Below, piece by piece: positions 1-9,022 of a DNA stretch of 64,000 nucleotides (position 1 is its first letter; every line of letters starts with the position of its first letter). Made by a program: the position numbers and the translations under genes. Source of the DNA: Gibbsiella quercinecans (GTDB lineage Bacteria; Pseudomonadota; Gammaproteobacteria; Enterobacterales; Enterobacteriaceae); assembly GCF_002291425.1 (NCBI RefSeq), contig NZ_CP014136.1, forward strand, positions 5,470,925-5,534,924. Direction: 5' to 3'. A model generated the notes under the pieces. It saw only the letters and a program-made list of their open reading frames with translations. It was not told the DNA's origin and searched no databases.

Positions 1-161
1 ATCCTCTTGATATGGTTAGGCCGATGCCTGGATAGTATAACAACAGCGTCAGCGCATATGGCATCAGCCACACAGTAAACATTATCTGTCGCTAGCGGCA
101 CAAGCCTAATACACTGAATAAAATAATAATCACCTTTTCCTGGCGCACGGAGCGATAAACC

Positions 162-869
162 ATGATCCCACAACGCCCGCGCAGTGAACGTGGCCAATTG
201 ACCATAGCCGGCGAAAGCTATGGCAAATCGTTATTGGGCGCACCGCTGCTGTATTTCCCTGCGGCAACCGGCACCACCGAAGCCGGGCTGGTGCTGGCCG
301 GTACCCACGGTGACGAAACCGCCGCCGTGGTGGCGCTATCATGCGCGCTGCGCAGTATTGCGCCCAACCAGCGCCGGCACCATGTGGTGTTGGCCGTGAA
401 CCCCGACGGCTGCCAACTGGGGCTGCGGGCCAACGCGAACGGCGTGGATCTCAACCGCAACTTCCCCGCCGCCAACTGGCGCTCCGGCGATACGGTTTAC
501 CGCTGGAACAGCGCGGCCAAGACACGGGATGTGCGCCTTTCCACCGGCGGCCGGCCGGGCTCGGAACCGGAAACCCAGGCGCTGTGCCGCCTGATCCATA
601 GCCTGAAGCCACAGTGGGTGGTTTCCTTTCATGAACCGCTGGCGTGCATTGAAGATGCCGGCAGCTCGCGCCTTGGGATCTGGCTGGCGCGCCAGTTTGC
701 CCTGCCGCTGGTGAGCAGCGTTGGTTATGAAACGCCGGGATCGTTTGGCAGTTGGTGCGCGGATTTATCATTGCCGTGCATCACCGCAGAACTGCCGCCG
801 ATTTCCGCCGACGCGGCCAGCGAACAATACCTTGAGGCGATGGTGGAACTGTTGGCCTACCGCACCTGA
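162..869 (+). CDS. mpaA: Murein peptide amidase A (MpaA)
   Basis: A zinc carboxypeptidase of 235 residues, the family's normal length. It cleaves the gamma-D-glutamyl-diaminopimelate bond of murein tripeptide in the cytoplasm during cell-wall recycling. The M14-type metal site is visible: HGDE at 49-52 (His49 and Glu52), FHE with His157, and the catalytic glutamate in TAEL at 210. The NPDG and DLNRNF motifs at 80-101 bind substrate. In E. coli the murein dipeptide epimerase gene ycjG lies between mpaA and tpx; here it is absent and mpaA reads toward tpx. The start is the ATG at 162; no better in-frame start lies upstream. Confidence 0.92.
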   Translation: MIPQRPRSERGQLTIAGESYGKSLLGAPLLYFPAATGTTEAGLVLAGTHGDETAAVVALSCALRSIAPNQRRHHVVLAVNPDGCQLGLRANANGVDLNRNFPAANWRSGDTVYRWNSAAKTRDVRLSTGGRPGSEPETQALCRLIHSLKPQWVVSFHEPLACIEDAGSSRLGIWLARQFALPLVSSVGYETPGSFGSWCADLSLPCITAELPPISADAASEQYLEAMVELLAYRT

Positions 870-1116
870 CCCCGCTTTCGGCCATGCCGTTAGCGGTTGC
901 AGCCGGTTGATTTATGGCACGGTTTAACCTGGCGGATACAGTCTATTAGCAAACTTTATATATCCAATTTACCCATGTTGACATAAACTTGCGTCACGAG
1001 TAAGCCGCAGGCGGCGCCCCCGAACAGCAGTCAATCGCCGCGGGCGCGGCCCGGCGCAGGCGATGTTCGTATCGGCTGTGCCCTTTGTTATCAACACCTG
1101 TAAAAGGAATCCAGCA

Positions 1117-1620
1117 ATGACCCAGACAGTACATTTTCAAGGCAACCCGGTAACCGTTGACGGTAAACTGCCGCAAGCTGGCGAACAGGCCAAGCCTTTC
1201 ACGCTGGTCGCCAAAGACCTGTCCGACGTAACGCTGAATAGCTTCGCGGGGAAACGCAAAGTTCTGAACATTTTCCCAAGCATTGATACCGGCGTCTGCG
1301 CCACATCCGTGCGCAAATTCAACCAATTGGCCAGCGAATTGGATAACACCGTGGTGCTGTGCATTTCTTCCGATCTGCCGTTTGCCCAGTCCCGCTTCTG
1401 CGGCGCGGAAGGGTTGACCAACGTGGTTACCCTGTCCACTCTGCGTGGTGCCGAGTTCAAACAGGATTACGGTGTGGCGATCGCCGCAGGCCCGCTGGCA
1501 GGCTTGACTGCGCGCGCGGTGGTAGTGTTGGACGGCCAGGATAAGGTGATCTACAGCGAACTGGTGAATGAAATCACCAATGAGCCTGATTACGATGCAG
1601 CGCTGGCGGCACTGAAATAA
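1117..1620 (+). CDS. tpx: Thiol peroxidase Tpx
   Basis: A 167-residue atypical 2-Cys peroxiredoxin that reduces lipid and alkyl hydroperoxides in the periplasm or cytoplasm with electrons from thioredoxin. The peroxidatic Cys61 lies in the TGVCATS motif, the resolving Cys95 in SRFC, and Cys82 is the usual third cysteine. The start is the ATG at 1117, preceded by an AAAGGAA ribosome binding site; an earlier in-frame codon at 1063 would add 18 residues absent from the family. The gene converges on tyrR across a short hairpin terminator. Confidence 0.97.
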   Translation: MTQTVHFQGNPVTVDGKLPQAGEQAKPFTLVAKDLSDVTLNSFAGKRKVLNIFPSIDTGVCATSVRKFNQLASELDNTVVLCISSDLPFAQSRFCGAEGLTNVVTLSTLRGAEFKQDYGVAIAAGPLAGLTARAVVVLDGQDKVIYSELVNEITNEPDYDAALAALK

Positions 1621-1660
1621 AGCGCCAGAAGCCAGGCGTTTCTTGGTTTGAGTAAACAAT

Positions 1661-1682
1661 AAGCAGCGCAACCGCGCTGCTT
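1661..1682. terminator. Bidirectional terminator between tpx and tyrR
   Basis: A perfect 9-bp stem (AAGCAGCGC / GCGCTGCTT) with an AACC loop. It is flanked by T-rich sequence on both strands, as expected between two convergent genes. Confidence 0.85.
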
Positions 1683-1715
1683 ATTTGTTTTATCGACGCA
1701 TTGCGCGGCGCGGCG

Positions 1716-3287
1716 TTATTCTTCGCCGTCGTCTGCCGCCTTACGATTGCCCAGCCCATACTCGCGCAGCTTGTTGGCGATCGCTGTATGGGATACGCCC
1801 AGCCGCTTTGCCAGCTTGCGCGTGCTCGGGTAGGTGCGATACAGGCGCGTCAGCACCGAGCGTTCAAAACGCTTGCTGATATCGTCCAGCGACCCATCCA
1901 GCGCCTCATCGCCCAGCGGTATTTCCGATTCAAACTCCGGCAGCACAATATCCTGCGGGCGCAGTTCATAGCCTTCGGTTTGGGTGAGCGCACGGTAAAT
2001 GGCATTCTTCAACTGGCGCACGTTACCAGGCCAGCCGTATTTGCTTAGGAAGGCATTCAGATCGTTAGAGAGCTTTGGCCGCGCCACGCCCTGCTCGTCG
2101 GCAAAGCGCGCCACGAACAACTCGGTCAACGGCATGATGTCCTGCGGGCGTTCGCGCAACGGTGGGATGTTCAGCGCCAATACGTTAAGGCGGTAGTACA
2201 GATCTTCACGGAACTCGCCGCGCTGCACCAGTTCGATCAGGTTCTTCTGCGTGGCGCAGATCACGCGCACATCCACGTGCACTTCGTGCTCTTCACCCAC
2301 ACGGCGGAAGGTGCCGTCGTTGATAAAGCGCAGCAGCTTGGCCTGCATCCGCGACGACATTTCGCCGATCTCATCCAGCAACACCGAGCCGCCGTTTGCC
2401 TGCTCAAAGAAGCCTTTCTTGCCTTCGGTCGCCCCCGGATAGGCGCCCGGCGCATGGCCGAACAACTCGCTTTCCGCCACGTCATCCGGCAGGGCCGCAC
2501 AGTTCAGCGCCAGGAAGGGTTGCTTGCCGCGCGGGCTGCGCAGATGGCAGGCGCGCGCCAGGATATCTTTACCGGTGCCGGTTTCGCCAATCAGCAGCAG
2601 CGGCGCGTCCAGCATCGCCAGTTTGCGCGCCTGTTCCAGCACCTGGCGCATTTTCGGGCTGGTGGCGACGATATGTGCAAACTCGCTGTCGTCATTAACC
2701 GCCAGGTTCTGCAACTGGCGCCCCATGCGCGCGGTGGATTTCAGCATCACCACGGCCCCGACCGTCGCCTGCTGCTGGCTTTCGTCTTCCAGGCAAATCG
2801 GCGTGATCTCCATCAGGAAATCCTGGCTGCGGATCACTACTCGCTCGGAGTGCGGCGTACTGTTGCCGGTCTCCAGCCAGCGGCCGAAATTATAACCGCC
2901 GATCAGCGCCCCGGCGGTCTGGTTGCGCAGCTTGTCCTCATCCAGGCAAAACAGCGCCTGCGCCGCCGGGTTAGCCAGTTCGACCTTCCCTTTCATATCA
3001 ATGGAAAATACCGGTTCCGGCATCGATTGCAGCAGTGCACGCAGCGAGCGGTGCTCATGCTCCGAAGGCATAAAGCTCACGGTGCGCACATCGGTCACGC
3101 CGTCGATACGGCGGATCTCCATCATCAGCGCGCTGAAGGTGTCAAAATCCAATTGGGCAAAATTCAGGTAAATTCGGCCGATCGGCGCGATCTCGATACC
3201 GCGCAAATCGATATTACGCAAAACCAAAAGATCGAGCAGCTCTCGGGCCAGGCCGAGCCTGTCTTCGCAAAATACTTCCAAACGCAT
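1716..3287 (-). CDS. tyrR: Transcriptional regulator TyrR of aromatic amino acid genes
   Basis: A 523-residue regulator of aromatic amino acid synthesis and transport (E. coli protein 513). It has an N-terminal ACT domain (about 1-75), a PAS domain (about 78-190), an AAA+ core with GETGTGKD Walker A near residue 235, and a C-terminal Fis-type helix-turn-helix with SHTAIANKL. The sigma-54 contact loop GAFTGA is replaced by GAYPGA, as in known TyrR, which works with sigma-70. The start is the ATG at 3287, after a GAGAAGG ribosome binding site; the frame stays open 62 codons further upstream but that part is not family-like. It follows psp-ycjXF on the same strand. Confidence 0.97.
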   Translation of the reverse strand: MRLEVFCEDRLGLARELLDLLVLRNIDLRGIEIAPIGRIYLNFAQLDFDTFSALMMEIRRIDGVTDVRTVSFMPSEHEHRSLRALLQSMPEPVFSIDMKGKVELANPAAQALFCLDEDKLRNQTAGALIGGYNFGRWLETGNSTPHSERVVIRSQDFLMEITPICLEDESQQQATVGAVVMLKSTARMGRQLQNLAVNDDSEFAHIVATSPKMRQVLEQARKLAMLDAPLLLIGETGTGKDILARACHLRSPRGKQPFLALNCAALPDDVAESELFGHAPGAYPGATEGKKGFFEQANGGSVLLDEIGEMSSRMQAKLLRFINDGTFRRVGEEHEVHVDVRVICATQKNLIELVQRGEFREDLYYRLNVLALNIPPLRERPQDIMPLTELFVARFADEQGVARPKLSNDLNAFLSKYGWPGNVRQLKNAIYRALTQTEGYELRPQDIVLPEFESEIPLGDEALDGSLDDISKRFERSVLTRLYRTYPSTRKLAKRLGVSHTAIANKLREYGLGNRKAADDGEE

Positions 3288-3364
3288 CAGTAAGACCTTC
3301 TCTCTGCAGGTGCGGGATAACTGGCAACGATAATACTCTCTCCCCCTGCGGGGAAGAAGCCATC

Positions 3365-3382
3365 TGTCAGCAAAAGTTGACA
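3365..3382 (-). promoter_or_regulatory. Candidate TyrR box upstream of tyrR
   Basis: The palindrome TGTCAG-N6-TTGACA fits the TyrR box TGTAAA-N6-TTTACA at 4 and 5 of 6 positions in the two arms, with the correct 6-base spacer. It lies about 80 bases before the tyrR start codon. E. coli tyrR represses its own promoter, so the same loop is inferred here. Confidence 0.5.
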
Positions 3383-3565
3383 GGAATCCGTATTCGCGTG
3401 CTTTCCGATGGCTTTTGCACCAGGCAAGCGACAATCGGAGATGATATACCACACGGCTGGTGGATGATTGCACGGGGCGGCGGTTTTTTAGCGCAACATC
3501 TCGCGGGCGGCAAATTAACCTTACGCCGCAGTGTTGGCTGCGCCCGGCCAGGCGCAGCCGGCGGG

Positions 3566-4627
3566 CTATTTATCCTTTTTGGCCCCTTTCGCCATCACGT
3601 CTTTCAACTGGCCGATCAACTGGCCACGGAAATCAGACAGCTTTGGCTTATCGCCATCCAGCCACGGCAACGGGCGGCACAGCTCCATCGCCTTTATCCC
3701 AAGACGCGCGGTCAGCAGGCCGGCGCCAATGCCCTGCGCCGCACGCGCGGAAAGGCGTGCCGCCAAATCCTGCGATACCCAGTCCATCCCCACTTCTCGC
3801 ACCAGCTCCGAAGCGCCGGCAAAAGCGATGTTGAGTAACACCAGCCGGAACAGACGGATACGGCTGAAATAGCCCAGCTCAATGCCGTATATCGCCGCGA
3901 TACGGTTAATCAGGCGGATATTGCGCCAGGCGATAAACGCCATGTCCACCAGCGCCAGCGGGCTGACGGCGATCATCAGCGTCGATTCCGCCGCCGAGCG
4001 GCTGATTTCCCGCCGCGCCTGTTCGTCCAGCACCGGCTGCACCAGGTTGGCGTACAGCGCCACCACTTCACGATCGTTTTGCGTTTCATGCAGCGATGCC
4101 TGCCAGCGCTGCAAAGCCGGGTGGCCCTGATCCAGGCCGGCCTGGCGCGCCAGTTTCTCGCAAAACGCCCTCCCCTGGCCCAGGCCGTGGCTGTGCAGCA
4201 ATTCACGCGCCACGTCACGCTCCTGCGCGCGCTGGCGCAGGCGGTACAGGCGGCGCCATTCGGTCGCCAGCGCCCCCACGCCGGCAAAGACGATCAAACC
4301 GCCGGCGACGCCGCCGCCAAGGGCGATCCAATCCTGCTGTACCCAGGCGTTATGCAGCCACTGCACGCCCTGCGCCACTACGCTGACGCCGAACAGCGCC
4401 AGCCCGGCGTGAACCATCTTGCGCCACAGGCTGCGTTTAGGTTTGAGCGCCGCGTTGACGATGCCTTCGGCGCGCCCTTCCTCATCCTCCAGTTGGCGTT
4501 CCGGCTCGGCCGGATGAAAATATTCCGCCTGGCGTTCGTCGAAGGTCAGGCCCGAACGGAGCGGCGGCTCTTGCGGCGGCTGCAACGGCGTTTCGAAATC
4601 AATACGGGGTTTCAATGGTTCGCTCAT
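3566..4627 (-). CDS. ycjF: Inner-membrane protein YcjF (UPF0283)
   Basis: A 353-residue protein, the same length as E. coli YcjF. Two hydrophobic helices lie around residues 68-125 (Gly-rich, containing [17 protein letters not shown]), followed by a long charged helical region and a conserved domain with [14 protein letters not shown]. Its role is unknown, but it is co-transcribed with ycjX and lies in the psp stress locus. Its start codon overlaps the ycjX stop by 4 bases (ATGA), indicating translational coupling. Confidence 0.93.
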   Translation of the reverse strand: MSEPLKPRIDFETPLQPPQEPPLRSGLTFDERQAEYFHPAEPERQLEDEEGRAEGIVNAALKPKRSLWRKMVHAGLALFGVSVVAQGVQWLHNAWVQQDWIALGGGVAGGLIVFAGVGALATEWRRLYRLRQRAQERDVARELLHSHGLGQGRAFCEKLARQAGLDQGHPALQRWQASLHETQNDREVVALYANLVQPVLDEQARREISRSAAESTLMIAVSPLALVDMAFIAWRNIRLINRIAAIYGIELGYFSRIRLFRLVLLNIAFAGASELVREVGMDWVSQDLAARLSARAAQGIGAGLLTARLGIKAMELCRPLPWLDGDKPKLSDFRGQLIGQLKDVMAKGAKKDK

Positions 4628-6021
4628 CGCAACTTATCTCCCAGTAAAAACGCCATCACGGCATCCAGCCGAATATGCGGCAACGGACTATCCGGGCTCA
4701 TCGGGCGTGGGCGAAAGGCGTCAAAGTGGAACCCCTGGTTTTGCCAAAACGGCAGCCCCGGCAAACGGGCCGGCACTTCGCCGGGAAAGACCGTCAGCGG
4801 CGCGCCGTCTGCCAGGCGGTTGCCCTTCAGCGCCGGAATAAGCTGGCCCTGATATTCCACCATGCCGCTTTCGGTCGCCTGCACCGAAGCCAGGCCGACG
4901 CAGTCCATGCTGATGCCTTCAAAGGCGGCGTTTTGCCACGCTTCCTGCACCAGTTGCTGCAACAGCGAAACCAGGTTGGCGTGCTGATCGGCAGTGATGT
5001 GGTCGGCCTTGGTGGCGGCGAACATCAGCTTGTCGATGGTGGGGGAAAACAGACGGCGAAACAGGGTGCGTTTGCCATAGTGGAAACTTTGCATCAGTTG
5101 GGTCAACGCCAGGCGCATATCGTTGAACGCCTGTGGTCCGCTGTTGAGCGGTTGCAGGCAATCAACCAAGACGATCTGGCGATCGAAGCGCACAAAGTGC
5201 TCTTTATAAAAATCTTTAACGACCGACTGGCAATAGTAGTTAAAGCGGGTGCGCAACATCCCGAAATTGCTTTGTTTATCCGCCTGGGCCAGCTTCGTTT
5301 CGCCGCTGTCATCAATATTCGGCCACGGGAAAAACTGCAACGCCGGCGCGCCGGCCATATCCCCCGGCAGCACAAAGCGCCCGGGCTGGATAAAATGCAG
5401 CCCTTCGGCTTTGCAACGCAGCAGGTAGTCAGTATAAGCCTGGGCAATCGCCGCCAGCCGGTTTTCATCCGCGGGCGCCAGCGGATCGAGAGTTTGGCAC
5501 AACGCCAGCCAGGGTTTGGCCCATTCGGCGCGCTCGCCCTGCAACAGCCCCGCCATCTGGCGCGACCAGGCCAGGTAATCCTGCTCCAGCATCGGTAAAT
5601 CGAGCAGCCACTCGCCGGGGTAATCGACAATTTCCAGGTAGAGGGTGGATGTCTCTTTGAAATGGCGCAGCAGCGAATCAGTGGAGCGGTAGCGCAGTGC
5701 CAGGCGGATCTCGCTCACGCCGCGCGTCGGCGTCGGCCAGCTCGGCGGCACGCCGTACAGTTGCGCCAGCCCTTCATCATAGGTAAAGCGTTGAATGCCC
5801 AGATCGCGTTGCGGAATGCGTTTCACGCCCAGCAAGCGCTCCTCGCGCGCGGGCGAAAACAGCGGCAAGCGCGCGCCGCTGTGAATATGCAGCAATTGGT
5901 TTACGAGTGCAGTAATAAAGGCCGTTTTGCCGCTGCGGCTCAGGCCGGTGACGGCCAAACGCAGGTGGCGATCCATCCCCCGGTTGACCAGTGCCGTTAA
6001 CTCATTTTGCAGTCGTTTCAT
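4624..6021 (-). CDS. ycjX: YcjX family P-loop ATPase/GTPase
   Basis: A 465-residue protein equal in length to E. coli YcjX. The P-loop GLSRSGKT lies at 26-33 and a DYPGEW motif, of the kind found in the G3 region of GTPases, at about 135. It belongs to the psp regulon in enterobacteria; its biochemical role is unsettled. The start is the ATG at 6021, behind AGGAGAACA; an upstream in-frame ATG at 6045 would extend into pspD and is not family-like. The first 20 bases overlap the end of pspD. Confidence 0.93.
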   Translation of the reverse strand: MKRLQNELTALVNRGMDRHLRLAVTGLSRSGKTAFITALVNQLLHIHSGARLPLFSPAREERLLGVKRIPQRDLGIQRFTYDEGLAQLYGVPPSWPTPTRGVSEIRLALRYRSTDSLLRHFKETSTLYLEIVDYPGEWLLDLPMLEQDYLAWSRQMAGLLQGERAEWAKPWLALCQTLDPLAPADENRLAAIAQAYTDYLLRCKAEGLHFIQPGRFVLPGDMAGAPALQFFPWPNIDDSGETKLAQADKQSNFGMLRTRFNYYCQSVVKDFYKEHFVRFDRQIVLVDCLQPLNSGPQAFNDMRLALTQLMQSFHYGKRTLFRRLFSPTIDKLMFAATKADHITADQHANLVSLLQQLVQEAWQNAAFEGISMDCVGLASVQATESGMVEYQGQLIPALKGNRLADGAPLTVFPGEVPARLPGLPFWQNQGFHFDAFRPRPMSPDSPLPHIRLDAVMAFLLGDKLR

Positions 6022-6268
6022 TGTTCTCCTTGGCAAAGCGCCCAAAGGCCTTGGTTAACCCTTTGCGAAACATCGGTTCCAGTATCATAGCCAGGATCAA
6101 GCGCAGCGGCTTGCGGCTAACGGTTTTCAGCAGCCATGAGGTGGCGCCCGCTGGCCCATAGCTCATTAGCGCTATGATGAGCACTTTCGCCAGTGTCTTC
6201 AACACTGCACCTGCCCCTTGTTTAAATGCATGCGATTTTGGGGCGTTCGCGCTTAAAGTTTTCGTCAT
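6002..6268 (-). CDS. pspD: Phage shock protein D (PspD)
   Basis: An 88-residue small membrane-associated protein. The central part (YGPAGATSWLLKTV, then RKPLRLILAMILEP) matches the conserved part of PspD; the N-terminus is longer than in E. coli (73 residues). The start has a strong GGAGGG ribosome binding site. The end overlaps ycjX by 20 bases; E. coli has pspE and other genes here, while this genome goes straight to ycjXF. Confidence 0.85.
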   Translation of the reverse strand: MTKTLSANAPKSHAFKQGAGAVLKTLAKVLIIALMSYGPAGATSWLLKTVSRKPLRLILAMILEPMFRKGLTKAFGRFAKENNETTAK

Positions 6269-6314
6269 TATGCTTGCCCTCCGGCATTAGATGTGGGGAA
6301 TACAGGCGCACCTC

Positions 6315-6343
6315 AGGCCCGCCATCCGGCATGATGCGGGCCT
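6315..6343 (-). other. Hairpin between pspC and pspD
   Basis: An 8-bp perfect stem (AGGCCCGC / GCGGGCCT) with a 13-base interior in the 90-base gap between pspC and pspD. There is no T-run after it on the coding strand, so it is more likely an mRNA-processing or stabilising structure, or a weak attenuator that lowers distal expression, than a full terminator. Confidence 0.4.
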
Positions 6344-6358
6344 TTGATGGTAGGCGGG

Positions 6359-6718
6359 TTACAGGTTGCGAAAGCGGCTGCGCACGCCAAAGGCGTCGGA
6401 AGTGACATAACGCTCAACCTGGCGCAGCTGTTGTTCGCCGCTGCCCAACTCATACTCCAGTTGGTCCAGCAACTGGCGCGGTGTTTTCTGTTGTTCGCCG
6501 GCAAAGCTGCTGGAGGGCGCTTCGTCCAGCACAAACGCCAGTACGATATAGGCCACCACGGTAAAGAAAAACAGCCCGAAAAACAGCGACAGCACCACGA
6601 TCACGCGAATCAACCGCACCGGCACGTCCAGATAGTGCGCCAGGCCGGCGCAAACCCCTTTCAGCATGCCCTCTTCCGGCACGCGATACAGTTTTTTACT
6701 GCCCAACGGATTGCTCAT
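6359..6718 (-). CDS. pspC: Phage shock protein C (PspC)
   Basis: A 119-residue inner-membrane protein that senses envelope stress or secretin mislocalisation with PspB and relieves PspA inhibition of PspF. The PspC domain is clear: LYRVPEEGMLKGVCAGLAHY at the N-terminus, then a membrane span around residues 38-65 (VIVVLSLFFGLFFFTVVAYI) and a cytoplasmic tail. Its ATG overlaps the pspB stop (TAATG), so the pair is translationally coupled. Confidence 0.96.
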   Translation of the reverse strand: MSNPLGSKKLYRVPEEGMLKGVCAGLAHYLDVPVRLIRVIVVLSLFFGLFFFTVVAYIVLAFVLDEAPSSSFAGEQQKTPRQLLDQLEYELGSGEQQLRQVERYVTSDAFGVRSRFRNL

Positions 6719-6945
6719 TAAGACTGTCTCCAGTTCGGGTGTTCTGCGTCCAGAATTTCTTCCAGCGCCTGAATGCGTTCACGCATACGTTTGGCGTTGT
6801 CCGTCAGTTGCGCCAGGCGTTGCATCTCCTGGCCGCTGAGTTGGATACCGTTCTGCTGGCGATTGCTGTAATGCAGCCAAAGCCAAATCGGTGCGACAAA
6901 CAACACGAAAATTGTCAACGGGATGGCAAGTAACAAGGCAGTCAT
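6718..6945 (-). CDS. pspB: Phage shock protein B (PspB)
   Basis: A 75-residue inner-membrane protein and partner of PspC. It has an N-terminal membrane helix (residues 4-26, with IPLTIFVLFVAPIWLWLHY) and a cytoplasmic coiled segment with RMRERIQALEEILDAEHPNW. Length and sequence match the E. coli protein. It lies between pspA and pspC in the operon. Confidence 0.96.
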   Translation of the reverse strand: MTALLLAIPLTIFVLFVAPIWLWLHYSNRQQNGIQLSGQEMQRLAQLTDNAKRMRERIQALEEILDAEHPNWRQS

Positions 6946-7006
6946 TGGTTTTCCTTCTTATTCATCTTGATTGGGCGGCCACACTCACTGTGGCCACGCC
7001 GCTACA

Positions 7007-7672
7007 TTACTCTGAACGGTTCATTTTTGCTTTTAGCGCCGCCAACTGTTCACTGATGGCGTCATCCGCTTTCAGTTCCGCAAACTCCTGATCGAGCGAT
7101 TTCTTTTTACCGATGCTGACGCTTTCCGCTTCGGCTTCCATATGGTCGATGCGGCGTTCGAACTGCTCAAAACGCGCCATCGCTTCATCCAGCTTGCCGC
7201 TGTCCAACTGACGGCGCACGTCGCGTGAAGAAGACGCGGCCTGGTGGCGCAACGCCAGCGCCTGTTGGCGGGCGCGGGTTTCGGTCAGCTTGTTTTCCAG
7301 CTCGCCGATCTCGCCTTTCATGCGGCTCAGGGTTTCCTCCACCGCGGCCACTTCGCTGCTGAGCGTGGTAATCAGATCGGTGACCTTTTGTTTTTCGATC
7401 AGCGCCGCGCGGGCCAGATCTTCCTTATCCTTACGCAACGCCAGTTCGGCCTTGTCCTGCCAGTCGCTGAGCTGGGTTTCCGCCTGCTCAATACGGCGCA
7501 GCAGGTGTTTTTTCTCTGCCAGCGCCCGGGCCGAGGTTGAACGCACTTCAACCAGCGTATCTTCCATCTCCTGGATCATCAGTCGCACCAGTTTTTGCGG
7601 GTCCTCCGCCTTATCCAGCAGCGTGTTGATGTTGGCGTTCACGATATCGGCAAAACGAGAAAAAATACCCAT
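7007..7672 (-). CDS. pspA: Phage shock protein A (PspA)
   Basis: A 221-residue coiled-coil protein of the PspA/IM30 (ESCRT-III-like) family. It inhibits PspF in unstressed cells and coats and stabilises the inner membrane under stress. The N-terminal amphipathic helix ([20 protein letters not shown]) and the long heptad-rich body are present. It is the first gene of pspABCD-ycjXF, read from a sigma-54 promoter just upstream, with an AGGAAG ribosome binding site before the ATG. Confidence 0.98.
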   Translation of the reverse strand: MGIFSRFADIVNANINTLLDKAEDPQKLVRLMIQEMEDTLVEVRSTSARALAEKKHLLRRIEQAETQLSDWQDKAELALRKDKEDLARAALIEKQKVTDLITTLSSEVAAVEETLSRMKGEIGELENKLTETRARQQALALRHQAASSSRDVRRQLDSGKLDEAMARFEQFERRIDHMEAEAESVSIGKKKSLDQEFAELKADDAISEQLAALKAKMNRSE

Positions 7673-7744
7673 AATTCACTTCCTCTTTGTTTCTGGCGGC
7701 GTCTACAGCGCCACATGAGTTGGTACAGCTTGCTACTGGATTAA

Positions 7745-7760
7745 TCAAAACCCGTGCCAA
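7745..7760 (-). promoter_or_regulatory. Sigma-54 promoter of the psp operon
   Basis: On the minus strand the sequence reads TTGGCACGGGTTTTGA, matching the sigma-54 consensus TGGCACN5TTGC with a complete -24 element and a -12 element TTGA instead of TTGC. It lies about 75-90 bases upstream of pspA. The AT-rich stretch toward pspF (about 7761-7795) is where IHF and PspF sites would be expected; I could not define them exactly. Confidence 0.85.
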
Positions 7761-7795
7761 CTTTTATTATATTGAAATTAAAGGAATATTTATTT

Positions 7796-7823
7796 TTGAC
7801 TCTCTGGCAGCATGCTGTAGAGT
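7796..7823 (+). promoter_or_regulatory. Probable sigma-70 promoter of pspF
   Basis: TTGACT at 7796-7801 and TAGAGT at 7818-7823 are separated by 16 bases and sit about 35 bases before the pspF ATG. The arrangement matches the autorepressed pspF promoter of E. coli, which overlaps the PspF binding sites of pspA. Confidence 0.5.
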
Positions 7824-7856
7824 GAGTATTTTCACCAAACATTGGCGAATTTCATC

Positions 7857-8882
7857 ATGACTACACCGATCGAAAACCTGCTGGGCGAGGCCAATTCGTT
7901 TGTCGAGGTGCTGGAACAGGTTTCGCAACTGGCCAAACTGGATAAGCCGGTGTTGGTGATTGGCGAGCGCGGCACCGGTAAAGAGCTTATCGCCCACCGG
8001 CTGCATTACCTTTCCAACCGCTGGCAGGGGCCGTTTATTTCACTTAACTGTGCGGCGCTCAATGAGAACCTGCTGGATTCCGAGCTGTTCGGCCACGAGG
8101 CGGGCGCCTTTACCGGCGCACAAAAGCGCCACCTGGGGCGCTTTGAACGCGCCGATGGCGGCACGCTGTTTCTTGATGAGTTGGCAACCGCGCCGATGCT
8201 GGTGCAGGAAAAGCTGCTGCGGGTGATTGAATACGGCCGGCTGGAGCGCGTGGGCGGCAGCCAGCCGTTGCAGGTGGACGTGCGGCTGGTTTGCGCCACC
8301 AATGACGATCTGCCGGCGCTGGCCGCGCAGGGCAAGTTCCGTGCCGATCTGCTCGATCGGCTGGCGTTCGACGTGGTGCAATTGCCGCCGCTGCGCCAAC
8401 GCCAGCAGGACATCATGTTGCTGGCGGAGCATTTCGCCATTCAGATGTGCCGTGAGATTTCGCTGCCGCTGTTCCCAGGGTTCACCGCCAGGGCGCGTGC
8501 CACGCTGCTGGGCTACGGCTGGCCCGGCAATGTGCGCGAACTGAAAAACGTGGTCGAACGTTCCGTTTACCGCCATGGCACCAGCGACAGCGAGCTGGAC
8601 GAGATCGTCATTAACCCGTTCGCCCGGCACGATACGCCGCCGCCAACCGCCCAAAGCGAGCCGAATAGCCGTCTGCCCGCGCTGCCGCTGGATTTGAAGG
8701 CCTGGCAGTTGGAGCAGGAAAAGGCGCTGCTGGAAGCGGCGCTCAAACAGGGCCGTTTTAACCAGCGCAAAGCGGCAGACCTGCTCGGGCTGACTTACCA
8801 CCAGCTACGCGGAATGTTGAAAAAACATACGTTAATGCAAAACGGCCATGAAGATGAAGGCGGACAAATGGCGGGCGAATAA
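7857..8882 (+). CDS. pspF: Psp operon transcriptional activator PspF
   Basis: A 341-residue bacterial enhancer-binding protein. It lacks a receiver domain and is controlled by PspA. The AAA+ core has Walker A GERGTGKE (36-43), the sigma-54 contact loop GAFTGA (83-88) and Walker B GGTLFLDE (101-108); the Fis-type helix-turn-helix (RKAADLLGLTYHQLRGMLKK) is near the end. It exceeds the 325-residue E. coli protein by a charged C-terminal tail. The ATG at 7857 is preferred over an in-frame TTG at 7842. It is divergent from pspA and its 3' end faces ryhB. Confidence 0.97.
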   Translation: MTTPIENLLGEANSFVEVLEQVSQLAKLDKPVLVIGERGTGKELIAHRLHYLSNRWQGPFISLNCAALNENLLDSELFGHEAGAFTGAQKRHLGRFERADGGTLFLDELATAPMLVQEKLLRVIEYGRLERVGGSQPLQVDVRLVCATNDDLPALAAQGKFRADLLDRLAFDVVQLPPLRQRQQDIMLLAEHFAIQMCREISLPLFPGFTARARATLLGYGWPGNVRELKNVVERSVYRHGTSDSELDEIVINPFARHDTPPPTAQSEPNSRLPALPLDLKAWQLEQEKALLEAALKQGRFNQRKAADLLGLTYHQLRGMLKKHTLMQNGHEDEGGQMAGE

Positions 8883-8891
8883 TCGGCGGGC

Positions 8892-8996
8892 AAAAAAAAG
8901 CCAGCACCCGAGCTGGCTTAAAAAACACTGGAAGCAATGTGAGCAATGTCGTGCCTTCCACAAAAAGCAACGAGGCGTTACCTTCCGTGAAGTGCC
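8892..8996 (-). ncRNA. ryhB: Small regulatory RNA RyhB
   Basis: The minus strand at 8928-8954 contains GCACGACATTGCTCACATTG followed by CTTCCAG, which is the conserved core of RyhB that pairs with sodB, sdh and other iron-using mRNAs. It is followed by the terminator AAGCCAGC-TCGGGT-GCTGGCTT and six T residues, again as in E. coli RyhB. With the promoter below, transcription should start at G near 8996, giving about 105 nt (E. coli RNA 90 nt). RyhB represses iron-using proteins with Hfq when iron is scarce. Its location between pspF and sapA differs from E. coli (yhhX-yhhY). The 5' end is inferred from promoter spacing. Confidence 0.94.
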
Positions 8997-9003
8997 AGGT
9001 GAT

Positions 9004-9022
9004 GATAATGGTTATCAGTATC
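9004..9022 (-). promoter_or_regulatory. Fur box within the ryhB promoter
   Basis: GATACTGATAACCATTATC matches the 19-base Fur consensus GATAATGATAATCATTATC at 17 positions. It lies between a -35 element TTTACA (9026-9031) and a -10 element TTATCA (9003-9008), 17 bases apart on the minus strand, so iron-loaded Fur would block RNA polymerase. Confidence 0.9.
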
